Below the pieces are notes generated by a model. The model saw only the letters and a list, made by a program, of their open reading frames with translations. It was not told where the DNA came from and made no database searches. DNA of 64,000 nucleotides from Digitaria exilis (lineage: Eukaryota; Streptophyta; Magnoliopsida; Poales; Poaceae), in NCBI GenBank assembly GCA_015342445.1, contig JACEFO010001874.1, positions 620,001 through 684,000 on the forward strand. The letters are read 5' to 3'. Shown one piece after another: positions 52,677 to 64,000 of the stretch. The position numbers were made by a program, and so were the translations under genes. Each line of letters starts with the position of its first letter. Position 1 is the stretch's first letter.

Positions 52677-55600
52677 TGTGACATCTCTAATGTCAAAGTA
52701 TTAAAAGTACACTTAAAACAAGTGCAAAGAGGGAAAAAGTGGTGTTGGAATTCAAAAATTCATCAAAATTCATATTTTAATTCAGAAACAAAGGTTGTTT
52801 GACACCCAACTGAAATCTCAAGAATTTTGTACTAAACTCGAAAATCTCCGAAAATAAAAGATGTTTGTCATCACAAATAAGGCCTAGTCACTGTTTGGAA
52901 CTTTTGAAAATTTTGCAGTTTAGTCCCTCAAAAACTCGAAAAACAGTTTTGAACACCTTTTTGAATTTGGGTTGTTTGAACTTGAAAAATTTTAAATTTC
53001 AGGTTCACCCCAAAAAGAATGTTGTGTCCCACCTCTCAAACTCCAACTTTTATTTTCACACTTTTTCATGTTCAGTTCAAATTTTTTGAGAAAATTCAAA
53101 AGGGCAAAAGGAGCTCCACGGGCGCCAACAGTCGCCCTGGCGCGCCCCTGCTCCGGCCGGGAGCCGGCCGCCACGTGGCCGGCGAGCGGCGGAGGCCGCG
53201 CCGAGCTGGCCAAGCCGCAGCGTCGGGTGGCGCTTGTCGTCACGCGTTTTTCCAGCCCCTCCCGAGCCTTCACATCGCCGTCGTCAGGCCGCCTCGCCTC
53301 GCGCCGCGCGAACGCCATCATGGCGGTCGGAGCGCCGCCGTGGCCGCGCGCGCGACGCGCAGAGCCTCTCCGCGGAAGATTCCGTCCCGCTCCGCGCCAA
53401 GGACCCTGTAGAAGATTTTCCACTTCCTCACGCGACGATCTTCGACGCCCAATCCCGCGCGCGCGCTCTGCTCGAGCTCACAGCGCCATCAATGGCGACC
53501 GCGACAGCCCGCGCACGCGCACACAGGCCACCGAGGCCGCTCAGTACCTCTAGCGCACCCCAAACGCTTCCCTGAGCATCCTCATTCCTTCCCCCAGCCA
53601 GTGCCAGTCCTTCTCCCTCTCCTCGCGCTCGCTCCAGTCGTCTTCAACCTCGCGCCGCGCGGACCGAGCCGAGCTTCGAAGAGAAATTCGTCCTCATCCC
53701 TCCACCATTCCCAAATCCCTCGGGCACGAAGCTAGACCCCTTCACTAGCCTCCCATTCCCCCACTCCTCTCGAGCTATCATCGCTTCTCCGGCGAGAAAT
53801 CGAGATTTCCCCCAAATCTCCATTTTTCGGCCGCCGGAGCACCCTCACATCGAGACCCTACTTCGAGCCATCCTCGAGGTCAACCGAGCACGCCAACAGC
53901 TTCCCCGAGCTCCACTGGTGCTCTTGGACCCCTCCAACCCCGACGAGACCCACTACCCTCGCCGGAATCGAGCTCGCGGCGGCCGCACCGCCACCGCCAC
54001 CAAAGTTCATCGTCTTCGTTTTTCTAGGGTCCTCTGCGCAAAAGTTAGGGACTGGTTTGAAAGGTTTTAAAAGTTCTAGGGTCTCCAGCGTAAAAAGATT
54101 CTTAAACCTAGATCTATTTTTCCCGAATCTTGTAAAATCCACCAAAAATCGTACAAAAATCAGAAAAATGCACAAAAATACACCCTGGACTCGTGAGATT
54201 GTAAACTCCAATCTCATTTAAGCATGTATATACTTTGGATATGTTGTTTGCAATGACTTTGGACACCTTGTGTCCAAAGGGGACCTAAAAATATGGACTG
54301 TAGCTTCAGTTATGAATTAAATTGTGATTCCTGTCTTTTTGTAGTCCAGAAATTATTAAAAATAATCTGTGCAGCTAAAAATCACAATTTTTCTCCAGAG
54401 GCCTAGGAACTTGTTAGCACATCTGTTAAAAATGCAAAACTTAATTTTTGCTCTGTTTAGACTTAAAGTTTATGCATCTATGAATTCCCTATGCTTGTGC
54501 ATTTACGTTTCAAGGAGTTGATTGAATACCTTAGCTGCACATTCCTAGTACCTATGACTTGCAACACTAGTATGAAAGGATCGATAGGGCATTGCTTTAG
54601 GTCCGTTACAAGTCGAGTGATCTCCTGTCACTCGCGAGACAAAGGAGTTGCTTGTCTTTACTTATGTTGGAATCATAAGGATGGACGGGCGGGATGTCAG
54701 ATGTAGATCTCCCGTCCGTGTGTGATAATTGATTTAAGGTCGAAACGTGTGGTTGAGTGTGTCAAGTTTTTGAACGTACAACATGCATGCCGATATATGG
54801 GAATCGGTAAGCCCGGTACCAGATTGAAGCAGCTAGGGCCGATAGCCATCTCTCCTTGGAAACTTTTGTTTCCCCTGCCGTACACTTGTGGATATATGCG
54901 TGAGACTGTGAGTGAAGCAGTAAACCTCTATCCTAAGGAAGGTGGATTCGGATCCGAATTGTGGCTCGATGGGAAAGGTTGGGAAGTGCTTGTACCTTTT
55001 ATAGCAAGCATTATCCGTGTGTGTTGGGTTTCCCCTGGCCAGGTAGCAAAATTCGCTTCGAACTGTCCGCTTCTCGCGGTTAATGAGACTGCTTGACCGC
55101 CTTGCTGCATTGAGTAACAAGTGGAACTATGAGATTGAAGAATTTGTTGTATGAATTAAATTGTACTGCACCACTTGTATGATTAGAGAGGATGCTAATC
55201 TAGAATGGTTAATTCTACTAGAAGATGTTGCTAAAACTATGAAAACAAGGATCTACTTTTAGTTGCTTTTTGGCAAACAAACCCACCAGTCAAAAGCCTC
55301 TCATGTCTAGATGTCGGTGATGTAGTTTTCACCCAACGGGTAAGCCTTGCTGAGTATTAGAATACTCAGCCTTGCTTGTGGCTTTTACTTACAGGTATAG
55401 TGTTGGATGTGGCAGTCGATGCCATGACTTGGCCTACCCAGGTTCCCCCTGGATGGCACATCGAGTGGGTTCCGTCCTCTGCCGAGGAACGGGAGGAGTA
55501 GCAACGTGGCAGGCTTCATCATGGTGTTACGTTGTATCGTCGTTAGTTTATCTTTCCGCTGCAATGAACTATTTATTTCCGTTGCAATGAATTTGATACT

Positions 55601-55849
55601 CTAATTTAAATTTCAAACTTGGTTTGTAATAACTTTGAGATACTATTTGTGTATGTTGGATTTGTGGAATGTTGTAATCTCTGGAACTCACCTTCGTGTG
55701 GGCGTGCTGTTGTTTCGATCGAGAAAAGTACGTGGTTAAATCGGGTTTAATCCGACGGTGCTCCAGCTTATTCCGGATTAAGTGCCTAGCTACTCGATTA
55801 GTGGTCCCGGGGTACTTAACTTGAAATAATTTCGGAGTGGTCCGCCACA
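52677..55849 (+). repeat. 3' LTR of element B, with three deletions
   Basis: 3,173 bp. Compared with the left LTR it lacks about 150 bp at the position of 42475-42622, 90 bp at 42861-42950 and about 762 bp at 43179-43939. The breakpoints sit at 2-6-bp repeats (for example ctt...ctt). Confidence 0.92.
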
Positions 55850-55854
55850 GTCAG

Positions 55855-56005
55855 CTGAGTTGTGACACGGTTGATAACCAGAGGAGTCGTGGTGCTAAGA
55901 TTGAAGGGTTCGAGTTGCTGACTTGAAGCCGGATCGGTGTGTTTCACTCCGCCCAAACGAGAGTTATCCTTACCTGACGGAAGATCGGCCACCTACGTCT
56001 CATCA
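55855..56005 (+). repeat. 5' LTR of element A, second part
   Basis: 151 bp completing the LTR broken by element B (preceded by the duplicated gtcag) and ending CTCATCA. It matches 62677-62827. Confidence 0.92.
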
Positions 56006-56007
56006 AT

Positions 56008-56019
56008 TGGTATCAGAGC
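56008..56019 (+). other. primer-binding site of element A
   Basis: TGGTATCAGAGC, initiator tRNA-Met type, 2 nt after the LTR. Confidence 0.9.
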
Positions 56020-57218
56020 CAGGTTTACCGTCAGGTCCACCCTTATCCTTGTTTTCACCTTCTTCCTAGAGTCCAAAAAAAACCTACAAAAAAATATTCC
56101 GCTGTCCTAGATTGCCTTTTCGCCTTTGCAATTTCGTTTCAGATTGCCTTGTTCAGTTCGTGTCCGTAGTCGAGTCTTGTTGCTGGTTTAGTTTGTGTTC
56201 GTGGTCGTAGTCCAACCACACCATTGCTGTGTTGTGTTCTGCCGCTCGCCCATCCACCTTTACCCAGATCACAAGTCGATACCACCATTACTCGACTTGT
56301 CCCGCTAGCCACCTTGCGTGAATTCACGCCACGCCAGCCCTAGATAGGTTGCGAACCGTCGTGTGCCTTTTGCCTTCCATCACAGCCACTCTTGGATCCA
56401 TCTGGCGATTATCTTTTGCCCTAGCCGCTGCTGATCTATCTGCCGAACTCGCAGCCCCTCTTGTGCCTCTTTGAAACCATAACTTGAGGTACCTTCAGTA
56501 AAACGGGCATAACTTTTCGCTCGGTACTCCGTTTGGGTTGAAATTTTTACAGGAGCTTGCCAACAAAAAGTTGCACATATGATTCACCTGCTTCGCCGGT
56601 TTGTCCATTCTCAAAAAAATCAAAAAAAATTGGGAAGATAATTAAAAAATTGCCTTTCTGTCTTGCCCTACTTTTTGGCAAACGCCTCTGAATTTGTGTA
56701 GCCCACATCTCTCATCAGATTGAGGTGATATTTGGTGGTGTTACTATTTTGGTGCTCCTGGTTGTGAGAAAAATATCAAATAAATAAAATAAAAAAGAAA
56801 ATCGAAAACAACTATGATTCCTACTAGTTGTCGTATGAGCATGTAATTACCGAACTGCCATTGTGCTTGTTCTTTGAGCTTCTTCCATTGTTCTTGATCC
56901 AACTTGTTGTGCTACGCCTAGGACACGTCTTAGCCAGCAATTGTAACTTGTACTTTGGATACTTATTGAACTTGGCTAATCTACATTCGATATTTGCTAA
57001 CCCTTGCTACCATATTTGGCCACCCAAAGCTCCACATACTTTCTTCAGATCAGTACAGTAAAGACCCTTGCAATCTTGGTGCTGTCTCCTCACAGGTATC
57101 ACGAACCAGCCACCGGTTGTGCCGTTCCACTGCTTGTGTTGGTAAGAACTTGGTAAGACGTGTGTGAGGGTGTGATTCCACCAGACAGCATTAGATTATT
57201 AGGGATAACCTTCACTGT
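56020..57218 (+). other. untranslated leader of element A
   Basis: 1.2 kb without a coding frame I can support, rich in short homopolymer runs. No hairpin array like that of element B was found. Confidence 0.6.
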
Positions 57219-60200
57219 TTGTTCCTGTTTTTGTGGATACAGTGGCAGGTAACGAAGGAGCTTCTCCAAAGGACTTCAACGAGTGTGTTAGCCGCACAGC
57301 TACAGATGTTCATGGAGGCGATGCGGACCGAGATGAGAGACGGGATAAGAGACACGGTCGCTAGGTCCGTCACTGAAAGCATCAACGGACTTAGACTTCA
57401 AGACACCATCACGGGTTTCCATGGACAGGTTACCACGCTAACCAACCGCCTTGCGGCGTTGGAAGCTCGTCCACCTCCTCAACCAGTCGATCAAGATGTG
57501 GTGCTTGACATCCATAGTAACGTGGATGAGGCAGCTACACGAGAGGCACGCATACAAAGAAATATTCGGCTTAACGCCACAGGTGGTAATTGTCCTGCCC
57601 CTGATCCTTATGCTAAGGTAAAATTTACTCTACCTTCTTTTGATGGACAATATGACGTTGTAGCATATCTTGATTGGGAGATGACGGTAGAACACAAATT
57701 TAATGCCCACCTTGTGCCTGACCAACATAGAGTTAGACAAGCCAGTAGTGAATTTAAAGATTTTGCAATCATATGGTGGACTGGTTTAGTTGCTGCAGGT
57801 CTCGCACCAAATACTTGGGAACAACTTAAGGTTGCTATGCGTGATAGATTTGTTCCTCCTTCTTACCATAGAGAGTTGTATTGTTAATTGATGTGTTTAG
57901 ATCAGGGAGATAAATGTGTACAGGATTACTATGGTGAGCTTCAGAAGGGTTTGATGCGTTGTGGGATAGATGACGGTGAGGAGGATGCCATTGTTCGTTT
58001 TTATTCAGGCCTGAGACATGATATACAGGATACAGTTGATTACAAGGGCTTTCATACTGTCAACCAGTTGTTCCAGTTTGCCATCCTTGCAGAGAAGGAA
58101 TTGCCGGGTCGACAATTGCAGGAGCAGCAGGACAGGCGCAACGCCCCACGCACCACCACGTCGGCGCATTCTGGGCTGCCCAAGCCTTCGACTTTTCGAA
58201 CACCTCCACCAGTGAGCAAGAAAGCGACGATGAGCGGTGTTTCGAACACACCAAACAAGTCTTCTTCACGTGCTGTAGACTCAGATAAAAATGTTTATTC
58301 GCAGGCACCGGCTTAGAGTTCTTCATCTGTAGCCTCCATGGGACGCACATCTGACATTCAGTGCCATCGCTGCCATGGCATTGGACACGTGAAGAAGGAT
58401 TGCCCAAGTTAGCGGGCATATTTGGCGACAGAGGATGCAGGTTACATCAGCACCTCTGACATAGAAGACGATGATGATGAAGAGGATGCAGCTGAAGATA
58501 TCGACCATCATGTCATTCATGGTGGAGAAAATTCTTCGGGTTTCTTGAACATCATTGTTCAGCGTGTGCTCAGCACGCAAGTTCAGCAGCCTGAGAGGTT
58601 GCAACGTCACAACTTGTTCCAGACTTTCTTCGTCATCAAGAACCGACGTGCACGTGTGATTATTGATGGAGGAAGTTGCAACAACTTGGTGAGTTCTGAT
58701 CTGGTCAAGAAGCTTGGCTTGGCCACACGACCACATCCACATCCTTACTACATTCAATGACTTAATGACTCTGGTAAAGCAAAGGTAGCATACACTTGTA
58801 GAGTTTATTTTTCCATTGGTGCATATGCTGATTTTGTTGATTGTGATGTGGTACCTATGCAAGCTTGTTCACTTTTATTGGGTCGTCCTTGGGAACATGA
58901 TAATGATGCTACACATCATGGTAGAAGTAATAATTACACCTTCATGCATAAGGGAAAGAAAATCACTTTGGTTCCTTTGACCCCTGCTGAAATAGTACAA
59001 GCTGATAAAGAAAGAGCTGTCAGTTTGAGTAAGAATGAATCTGAAAATTAGCAAGTTGCTAATTCCATATACCCACCTAAAAAGGAGACACCCACACATA
59101 AATCTGAGAGCGAGGGAATTACATTAGGGGGTAGAGTTATGCTTGCAACAAAATGTGACCTTGCTGAACTTTCTAAGGGTGATGTTTGCTATGTTTTGTT
59201 ACGCAAACAAGCATTGTTTTCACTTGATGATATTGCTAGCTCTTTGCCTCCTGCGGTCACTAATATTTTGCAGGAGTATAAGGATGTTTTTCCAGCTGAG
59301 ATACCCCCGGGGCTGCCACCCTTGAGAGGGATAGAGCATCAGATTGATTTGATTTCGGGAGCCTCTTTACCAAACCGTGCCGCTTACAGAACCAACCCCG
59401 AGGAAACTAAGGAGATTCAGTGACAAGTCCAAGACCTTTTGGACCACGGGTATGTACGTGAGAGCCTTAGTCCTTGTGTTGTGCCTGTGCTTTTAGTTCC
59501 TAAGAAGGATGGTACATGGCGTATGTGTGTTGATTGTAGAGCCATCAATAATATTACTATTCGATATCGTCATCCTATTCCTAGTCTTGACGACATGCTT
59601 GATGAGTTGTGTGGCGCTATAATTTTCACAAAGATTGACTTGCGTAGTGGTTACCACCAGATTAGAATGAAACTTGTAGATGAATGGAAGACAACTTTTA
59701 AAACTAAATTCCGGTTATATGAGTGGTTAGTGATGCCTTTTGGTTTCACCAATGCACCTAGTACTTTCATGCGCTTGATGAATGAGGTTTTGAGGTCTTT
59801 TATTGGTCGATTTGTGGTGGTTTACTTTGATGATATATTGATTTACAGCAAGTCTATGGATGAACATATGGATCACTTACGTGCTGTTTTTTATGCGTTG
59901 AGAGCAGCACATTTTTATGCTAACCTTGAGAAGTGCATCTTTTGCACCAATCGAGTCTCTTTTCTTGGCTATGTTGTTACTCCACAGGGAATTGAGGTGG
60001 ATGAGACAAAGATTGAAGCCATTCAGAGCTGGTCGCTGCCCCAAAACGTCACACAGGTGAGGAGTTTTCTTGGTCTTGCAGGTTTCTACCGCCGCTTTGT
60101 CAAGGATTTCAGCACCATTGCAACGCCACTACATGCCTTGACAAAGAAAGATGTGGTGTTTCATTGGGGAACAACACAAGAGGAGTCCTTTGCCACTTCG

Positions 60201-61893
60201 CAGGACAAGCTTACACACGCGCCATTGCTGCAACTTCCGAACTTTGGTAAGACTTTCGAACTTGCTTGTGATGCTAGTGGAGTTGGCATTGGTGGTGTTT
60301 CGATGCAAGATGGTAAACCCGTTGCATACTTTAGCGAGAAATTGAATGGCCCTGTTTTGAATTATTCTACGTATGATAAAGAATTGTATGCTGTTGTACG
60401 TTCTTTACAGACATGGCGTCATTATTTGTGGCCTAGAGAATTTGTTATACACTCTGATCATGAAGCGCTTAAATACCTTCGTTCACAAAGTAATCTGAAC
60501 CATAGACATGCTAAATGGGTTGAGTTCATTGAATCTTTTCCTTACATCATTCAACATAAGAAAGGAAAGGATAATGTGATTGTTGATGCTTTGTCTAGGC
60601 GATATGCTTTGCTGTCCCAACTTGATTGTCGGATTTTTCGGCTTGAAACAATTAAAGAACAATATGCGTTTGATCCTAATTTTAAAGATGTGATATTGAA
60701 TTGCAAAGAGGGAAGTACATGGAACAAGTTCATGCTTAATGATGGGTACGTGTTTCGAGCTAACCGCCTATGTATTCCAGTTGGTTCCGTTCGTCATTTG
60801 TTGATGCAGGAAGCGCATGGAGGAGGTTTGATGGGACACTTTGGCGCTAAGAAGACGGAGGATGTTTTGGCCACACATTTCTTTTGGCCAAAGATGAGGA
60901 GGGACGTTGAGCGGTTCGTTGTTCGCTGCACTACATGTCAAAAAGCTAAGTGTCGCCTGAATCCACATGGTTTGTACATGCCTCTCCCTGTGCCTTCTAT
61001 TCCTTGGACAGATATCTCTATGGATTTTGTGTTAGGATTGCCTAGGACTAAGAGAGGGAAGGATAGTATTTTTGTTGTAGTGGATCAATTTTCTAAGATG
61101 GCTCATTTTATACCATGTCATAAAAGTGGTGATGCTATTCATATTGCTGACCTCTTTTTCAAAGAGATTGTACGCTTGCATGGTATGCCTTCTACTATTG
61201 TTTCAGATCGTGATGCGAAATTCTTGAGTCATTTTTGGCGTACCTTGTGGAACAAGTTGGGAACAAAGTTGTTATTTTCTACCACTTGTCATCCACAAAC
61301 TGATGGACAAACGGAGGTGGTCAACCGTACGTTGGGCACTATGTTGAGGGCTGTTTTAAAGAAGAATTTGAAGATGTGGGAAGAATGTTTGCCTCATGTG
61401 GAGTTTGCGTACAATCGGGCAACACATTCTACCACAAAGGTAAGTCCTTTTCAGGTAGTGTATGGTTTCAATCCCCGTGCTCCTATTGACATTCTACCTT
61501 TGCCTACTACTGAGAGAATTCATAGTGATGCTAAGGAACGTGCTGAGTTTATATTGAAAATGCATGCGAAAACTAAGCACAACATTGAAAAGATGACTGA
61601 AAAGTATAGAATTGATGGTAGCAAAGGTAAGAGAGAGTTAAAACTTGAACCAGGTGATCTAGTGTGGTTGCACTTAAGAAAAGAACGTTTTCCAGATTTG
61701 AGGAAGTCCAAGTTAATGCCTAGAGCTGATGGTCCTTTCAAAATAATTGAGAAAATAAATGATAATGCATATAAACTTGAGTTGCCTCCCGAGTTCGGGG
61801 TTAGTCCCACTTTAACATTTCAGATTTGCAGCCATATTTGGGAGAAGAAGATGCGCTTGAGTCGAGGACGACTCTAATTCAAGAGGAGGAGGA
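57219..61893 (+). pseudogene. gag-pol of element A (CRM-like), six in-frame stops
   Basis: A single reading phase runs from 57219 to about 61815 with stops TAA 57885, TAG 58314, TAG 58410, TGA 58758, TAG 59049 and TGA 59421. Gag: helical N-terminus, FTLPSFDGQYDVVAYLDWE, knuckle CHRCHGIGHVKKDC (about 58350). Protease: IIDGGSCNNLVSSDLV (about 58655). RT: WLVMPFGFTNAPSTF, VYFDDILIYS. RNase H: ACDASGVGIGG. Integrase: zinc finger EAHGGGLMGHFG...CTTCQKAK, core MDFVLGLP, SDRDAKF, TDGQTE. C-terminal domain: GDLVWLHLRKERFPDLRKS. A small indel near 61815 shifts the phase, and the C-terminus continues in the LTR (61826-62212). No chromodomain follows, as expected for CRM. All catalytic motifs can still be read between stops. 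Codon use is AT-rich compared with the pol of element B. Confidence 0.92.
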
Positions 61894-62212
61894 TGATGAG
61901 GACATCACTTCTACGGATATACACGAGGCTTCACCGCTGGACATCCAAACCATTGAAGGTCCAATTACAAGAGCTCGTGCGAGACAATTAAATTTAGAGG
62001 TGAGCTCGCTCCTAAATGTTCCTATTAATAGTTTTGAGAATGAGTTACTACCTATTGTTTATAATGTGATTAGGAACCAAGGAGAAGATCAACAAACACA
62101 TGGAGGATGGCTTGGAGGCGTGGAGGACCAGCGAGGGTCGGCCAAGCTACATGGAGGCCCATTACAACTCGAGTTCGAGTCCACCTCGGAGTCCAGGAGC
62201 TGCCTTCGGTAA
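61826..62212 (+). pseudogene. C-terminal extension of element A integrase, encoded in the 3' LTR
   Basis: After the frame slip the correct phase reads LQPYLGEEDALESRTTLIQ, an acidic run, then GPITRARARQLNLEVSSLLN, ending at 62212. CRM-type integrases carry a CR motif or special tail here that has been linked to centromere targeting. The GPITRARARQL core also appears in element C and in the LTR fragment at 37809-38537. The 3' LTR starts inside this extension, at 61894. Confidence 0.7.
61881..61893 (+). other. polypurine tract of element A
   Basis: AAGAGGAGGAGGA directly before the 3' LTR and inside the reading frame. Confidence 0.75.
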
Positions 62213-62827
62213 AACGGATGCCTAGGTCAAATACGGAGTCCAATTTTGATGATCCACATATGGTTGGAAAGAATATTTTATAGAGCTTCCAATGGCTTTT
62301 GTTTGAGACCCAAATTCATCCAGAGTCATCGGGAATCATCCAAACAAGATGGCATCCAGAATCTGTCCCGGTGTTGTGTCACCGTCTTTTGGCCTTTGGG
62401 CCTTGTATCGTCATCGAGTCCATTAGGGGGCGTGTCCAGGGGTCATCCACGACCCTAAGCTCTATAATTCAGTAGCCGCCACCTTCCTTAGGGTTTGGGT
62501 TTTGCTTTAGATTAATCTGTCTTTGAACAGTCGCCGTCTTCGGTTTGTAGAACCCCAACTTGTGTGCTTAATCATTCATCCGCAGATTATCACCAATATT
62601 GAGAGCTGCGTTCTTTCAAGTTCTTGCTTGTGTCCGTCGTTTCGCTTGCAGGGATTAGCCTTCTTGGCGAGGTCAACCGGGTTGTGACACGGTTGATAAC
62701 CAGAGGAGTCGTGGTGCTAAGATTGCAGGGTTTGAGTTGCTGACTTGAAGCCGGATCGATGTGTTTCACTCCGCCCAAACGAGAGTTATCCTTACCTGAC
62801 GGAAGATCGGCCACCTACGTCTCATCA
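61894..62827 (+). repeat. 3' LTR of element A
   Basis: 934 bp, TGATGAGG...CTCATCA, followed by the target duplication CATCA. Nearly the same as the reassembled 5' LTR, with scattered substitutions. Confidence 0.93.
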
Positions 62828-64000
62828 CATCACGAACGATGAATTTATTCCATCCTTTCTCATCTTTACAATGGAGCAACACATATTTAAAATCAGGATC
62901 ATGAACATATTGGTCTTTAATCGTTTCTAATCCAAAGATCTTGTAATCAAGTTGATTCAGCAAAGTATATCTCCTAGACAAAGCATCAGCAATCAAATTT
63001 TTCTTTCCCTTTCTTGTGCTTAATAATATAAGGAAAAGACTCAATAAATTCAACCCACTTAGCATGTCTACGATTCAGTTTTCCTTGACTACGAATATGC
63101 TTCAAAGATGCATGATCAAAATGAATAACAAACTCCTTAGGCCACAAATAATGCTGCCAAGATTTCAAAGTTCGAACAAGAGCATACAATTCTTTGTCAT
63201 AAGTGGAATAACTCAGAACAGGCCCGCTCAATTTTTCACTGAAATATGCAACAGGTTTGCCTTCTTGCAACAAAACACCCCCAAACAAAAAAAACTCGCA
63301 TCACATTCAAGCTCAAAAGTTTTATTAAAATTAGGAAGTTGGAGGAGAGGTGCATATGTCAACTTATCTTTCAGCGTGGAGAAAGCACTCTCTTGCACAG
63401 GGCCCCAAGAAAAGGGCACTCCCTTCTTTGTAAGCGCATTCAAAGGTGTGGCAATGGTGTTGAAGTCCTTCACAAAGCGATGGTAGAACCCAGCAAGTCC
63501 AAGAAAGCTTCGCACCTGGGTGAGGGTTGTAGGAACAGGCCAATCCGGAATAGCTTCCACCTTGGCTTGATCAACTTCAATTCCCTGTGGACTGAAAACA
63601 TAGCCAAGAAAACATACACGATCTGTGCAAAAGGTGCACTTGTCGAGGTTACCGAATAAACGTGCATCACGTAAGGCATAAAAAACAGCACGTAAATGAG
63701 CAAGATGTTCATCCATGGATTTGTTGTAAATCAATAAATCATCAAAATAGACCACAACAAATTTCCCAATGAAAGCACGCAAAACCTCGTTCATTAATCT
63801 CATAAAAGTGCTAGGTGCATTAGTTAACCCAAAAGGCATGACTAACCACTCATATAAACTGAACTTAGTTTTGAAAGCAGTTTTCCATTCATCACCCAAT
63901 TCCATACGTATCTGGTGGTAACCGCTACGCAAATCAATTTTTGAGAACACAACAGCCCCACTCAATTCATCTAACATGTCATCTAAGCGTGGAATGGGGT
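62828..64000 (-). pseudogene. element C: RT, RNase H and start of integrase, running off the window
   Basis: On the minus strand the RT palm (WLVMPFGLTNAPSTF, VYFDDLLIY) lies within 63977-63228. A frameshift near 63285 leads to RNase H (GGVLLQEGKPVAYFSEKL...FVIHFDHASLKHI, 63288-62986). A further slip leads to the linker KNLIADALSRRYTLL and DPDFKYVLLHCKDEKGWNKF, which ends at the element A insertion. It continues at 40371. The RT start and everything 5' of it are outside the window. Confidence 0.88.

Larger units (their letters stand above)
41155..55849 (+). mobile_element. element B, chromovirus-type Ty3/gypsy retrotransposon in the LTR of element A
   Basis: LTRs of 4,195 bp (left) and 3,173 bp (right) start TGTG.CATCTCT and end CCGCCACA. 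The 5-bp target duplication is gtcaa/gtcag (41150-41154, 55850-55854), with one later change. Internal order: primer site, structured leader, degenerate pre-gag ORF, gag-pol with chromodomain, polypurine tract. It is the youngest layer of the nest and the best-preserved coding element here. The right LTR has lost about 1 kb in three internal deletions. Confidence 0.95.
40372..62827 (+). mobile_element. element A, CRM-like Ty3/gypsy retrotransposon, split by element B
   Basis: Both LTRs are 934 bp once element B is removed (40372-41154 plus 55855-56005, and 61894-62827). They start TGATGAGGACATC and end CTCATCA. The target duplication is CATCA (40367-40371, 62828-62832). The LTR start, the single gag-pol frame and the extension of pol into the 3' LTR are features of the CRM (centromeric retrotransposon) lineage. 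The polyprotein frame has six stops but no frameshift until about 61815. Confidence 0.92.

Overview
The window is nuclear DNA from a grass (Poaceae). The evidence is Ty3/gypsy chromovirus, CRM-type and Athila-type LTR retrotransposons with grass-style LTRs, two CACTA (En/Spm) elements, and a small Mutator-like element carrying a piece of a TCP transcription-factor gene. About nine tenths of the 64 kb can be assigned to nested transposable elements. I found no intact cellular gene. The low gene content and the CRM-type elements fit pericentromeric or other heterochromatin, but no centromeric satellite is visible.

Layout. Bases 1-5081 are degenerate GC-rich tandem repeats and unassigned sequence. 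Bases 5091-6027 are a Pack-MULE (180-bp terminal inverted repeats, perfect 9-bp target duplication). Bases 6231-21101 are CACTA-1 (3-bp target duplication CTT). It carries a MITE, several tRNA-like A-box/B-box modules and a promoter-like segment, and it is split by Gypsy-1 (8548-19315, target duplication ATATG), a chromovirus with 3-kb LTRs. Only 42 bp separate it from CACTA-2 (21144-38583, target duplication CAT). CACTA-2 encodes, on the minus strand, a TNP2-type transposase with an internal deletion and a second gene combining a TNPA-like/Transposase_24 region with a Ulp1-like protease region. An Athila-type element (23452-33293, minus strand, target duplication CAAGT) interrupts that second gene.

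Bases 38657-64000 are a three-level nest. CRM-like element C (minus strand, 5' part beyond the window) is split by CRM-like element A (40372-62827, target duplication CATCA). The 5' LTR of A is split by chromovirus element B (41155-55849, target duplication GTCAA/GTCAG). The insertion order is therefore C, then A, then B. B is the best preserved, with a 4.5-kb gag-pol frame holding one stop codon and a C-terminal chromodomain.

Most noteworthy: (i) the pre-gag ORF of Gypsy-1 starts with a close look-alike of the histone H3 N-terminal tail, in an element whose integrase ends in a chromodomain; (ii) the untranslated leader of element B holds a 109-bp tandem duplication whose copies keep the same three hairpins, one capped by GNRA tetraloops and carrying compensatory base-pair changes; (iii) the TCP-bearing Pack-MULE; (iv) the tRNA-like modules in CACTA-1; (v) a second, internal TATA box in the pol-less Athila element, ahead of its ORF1.
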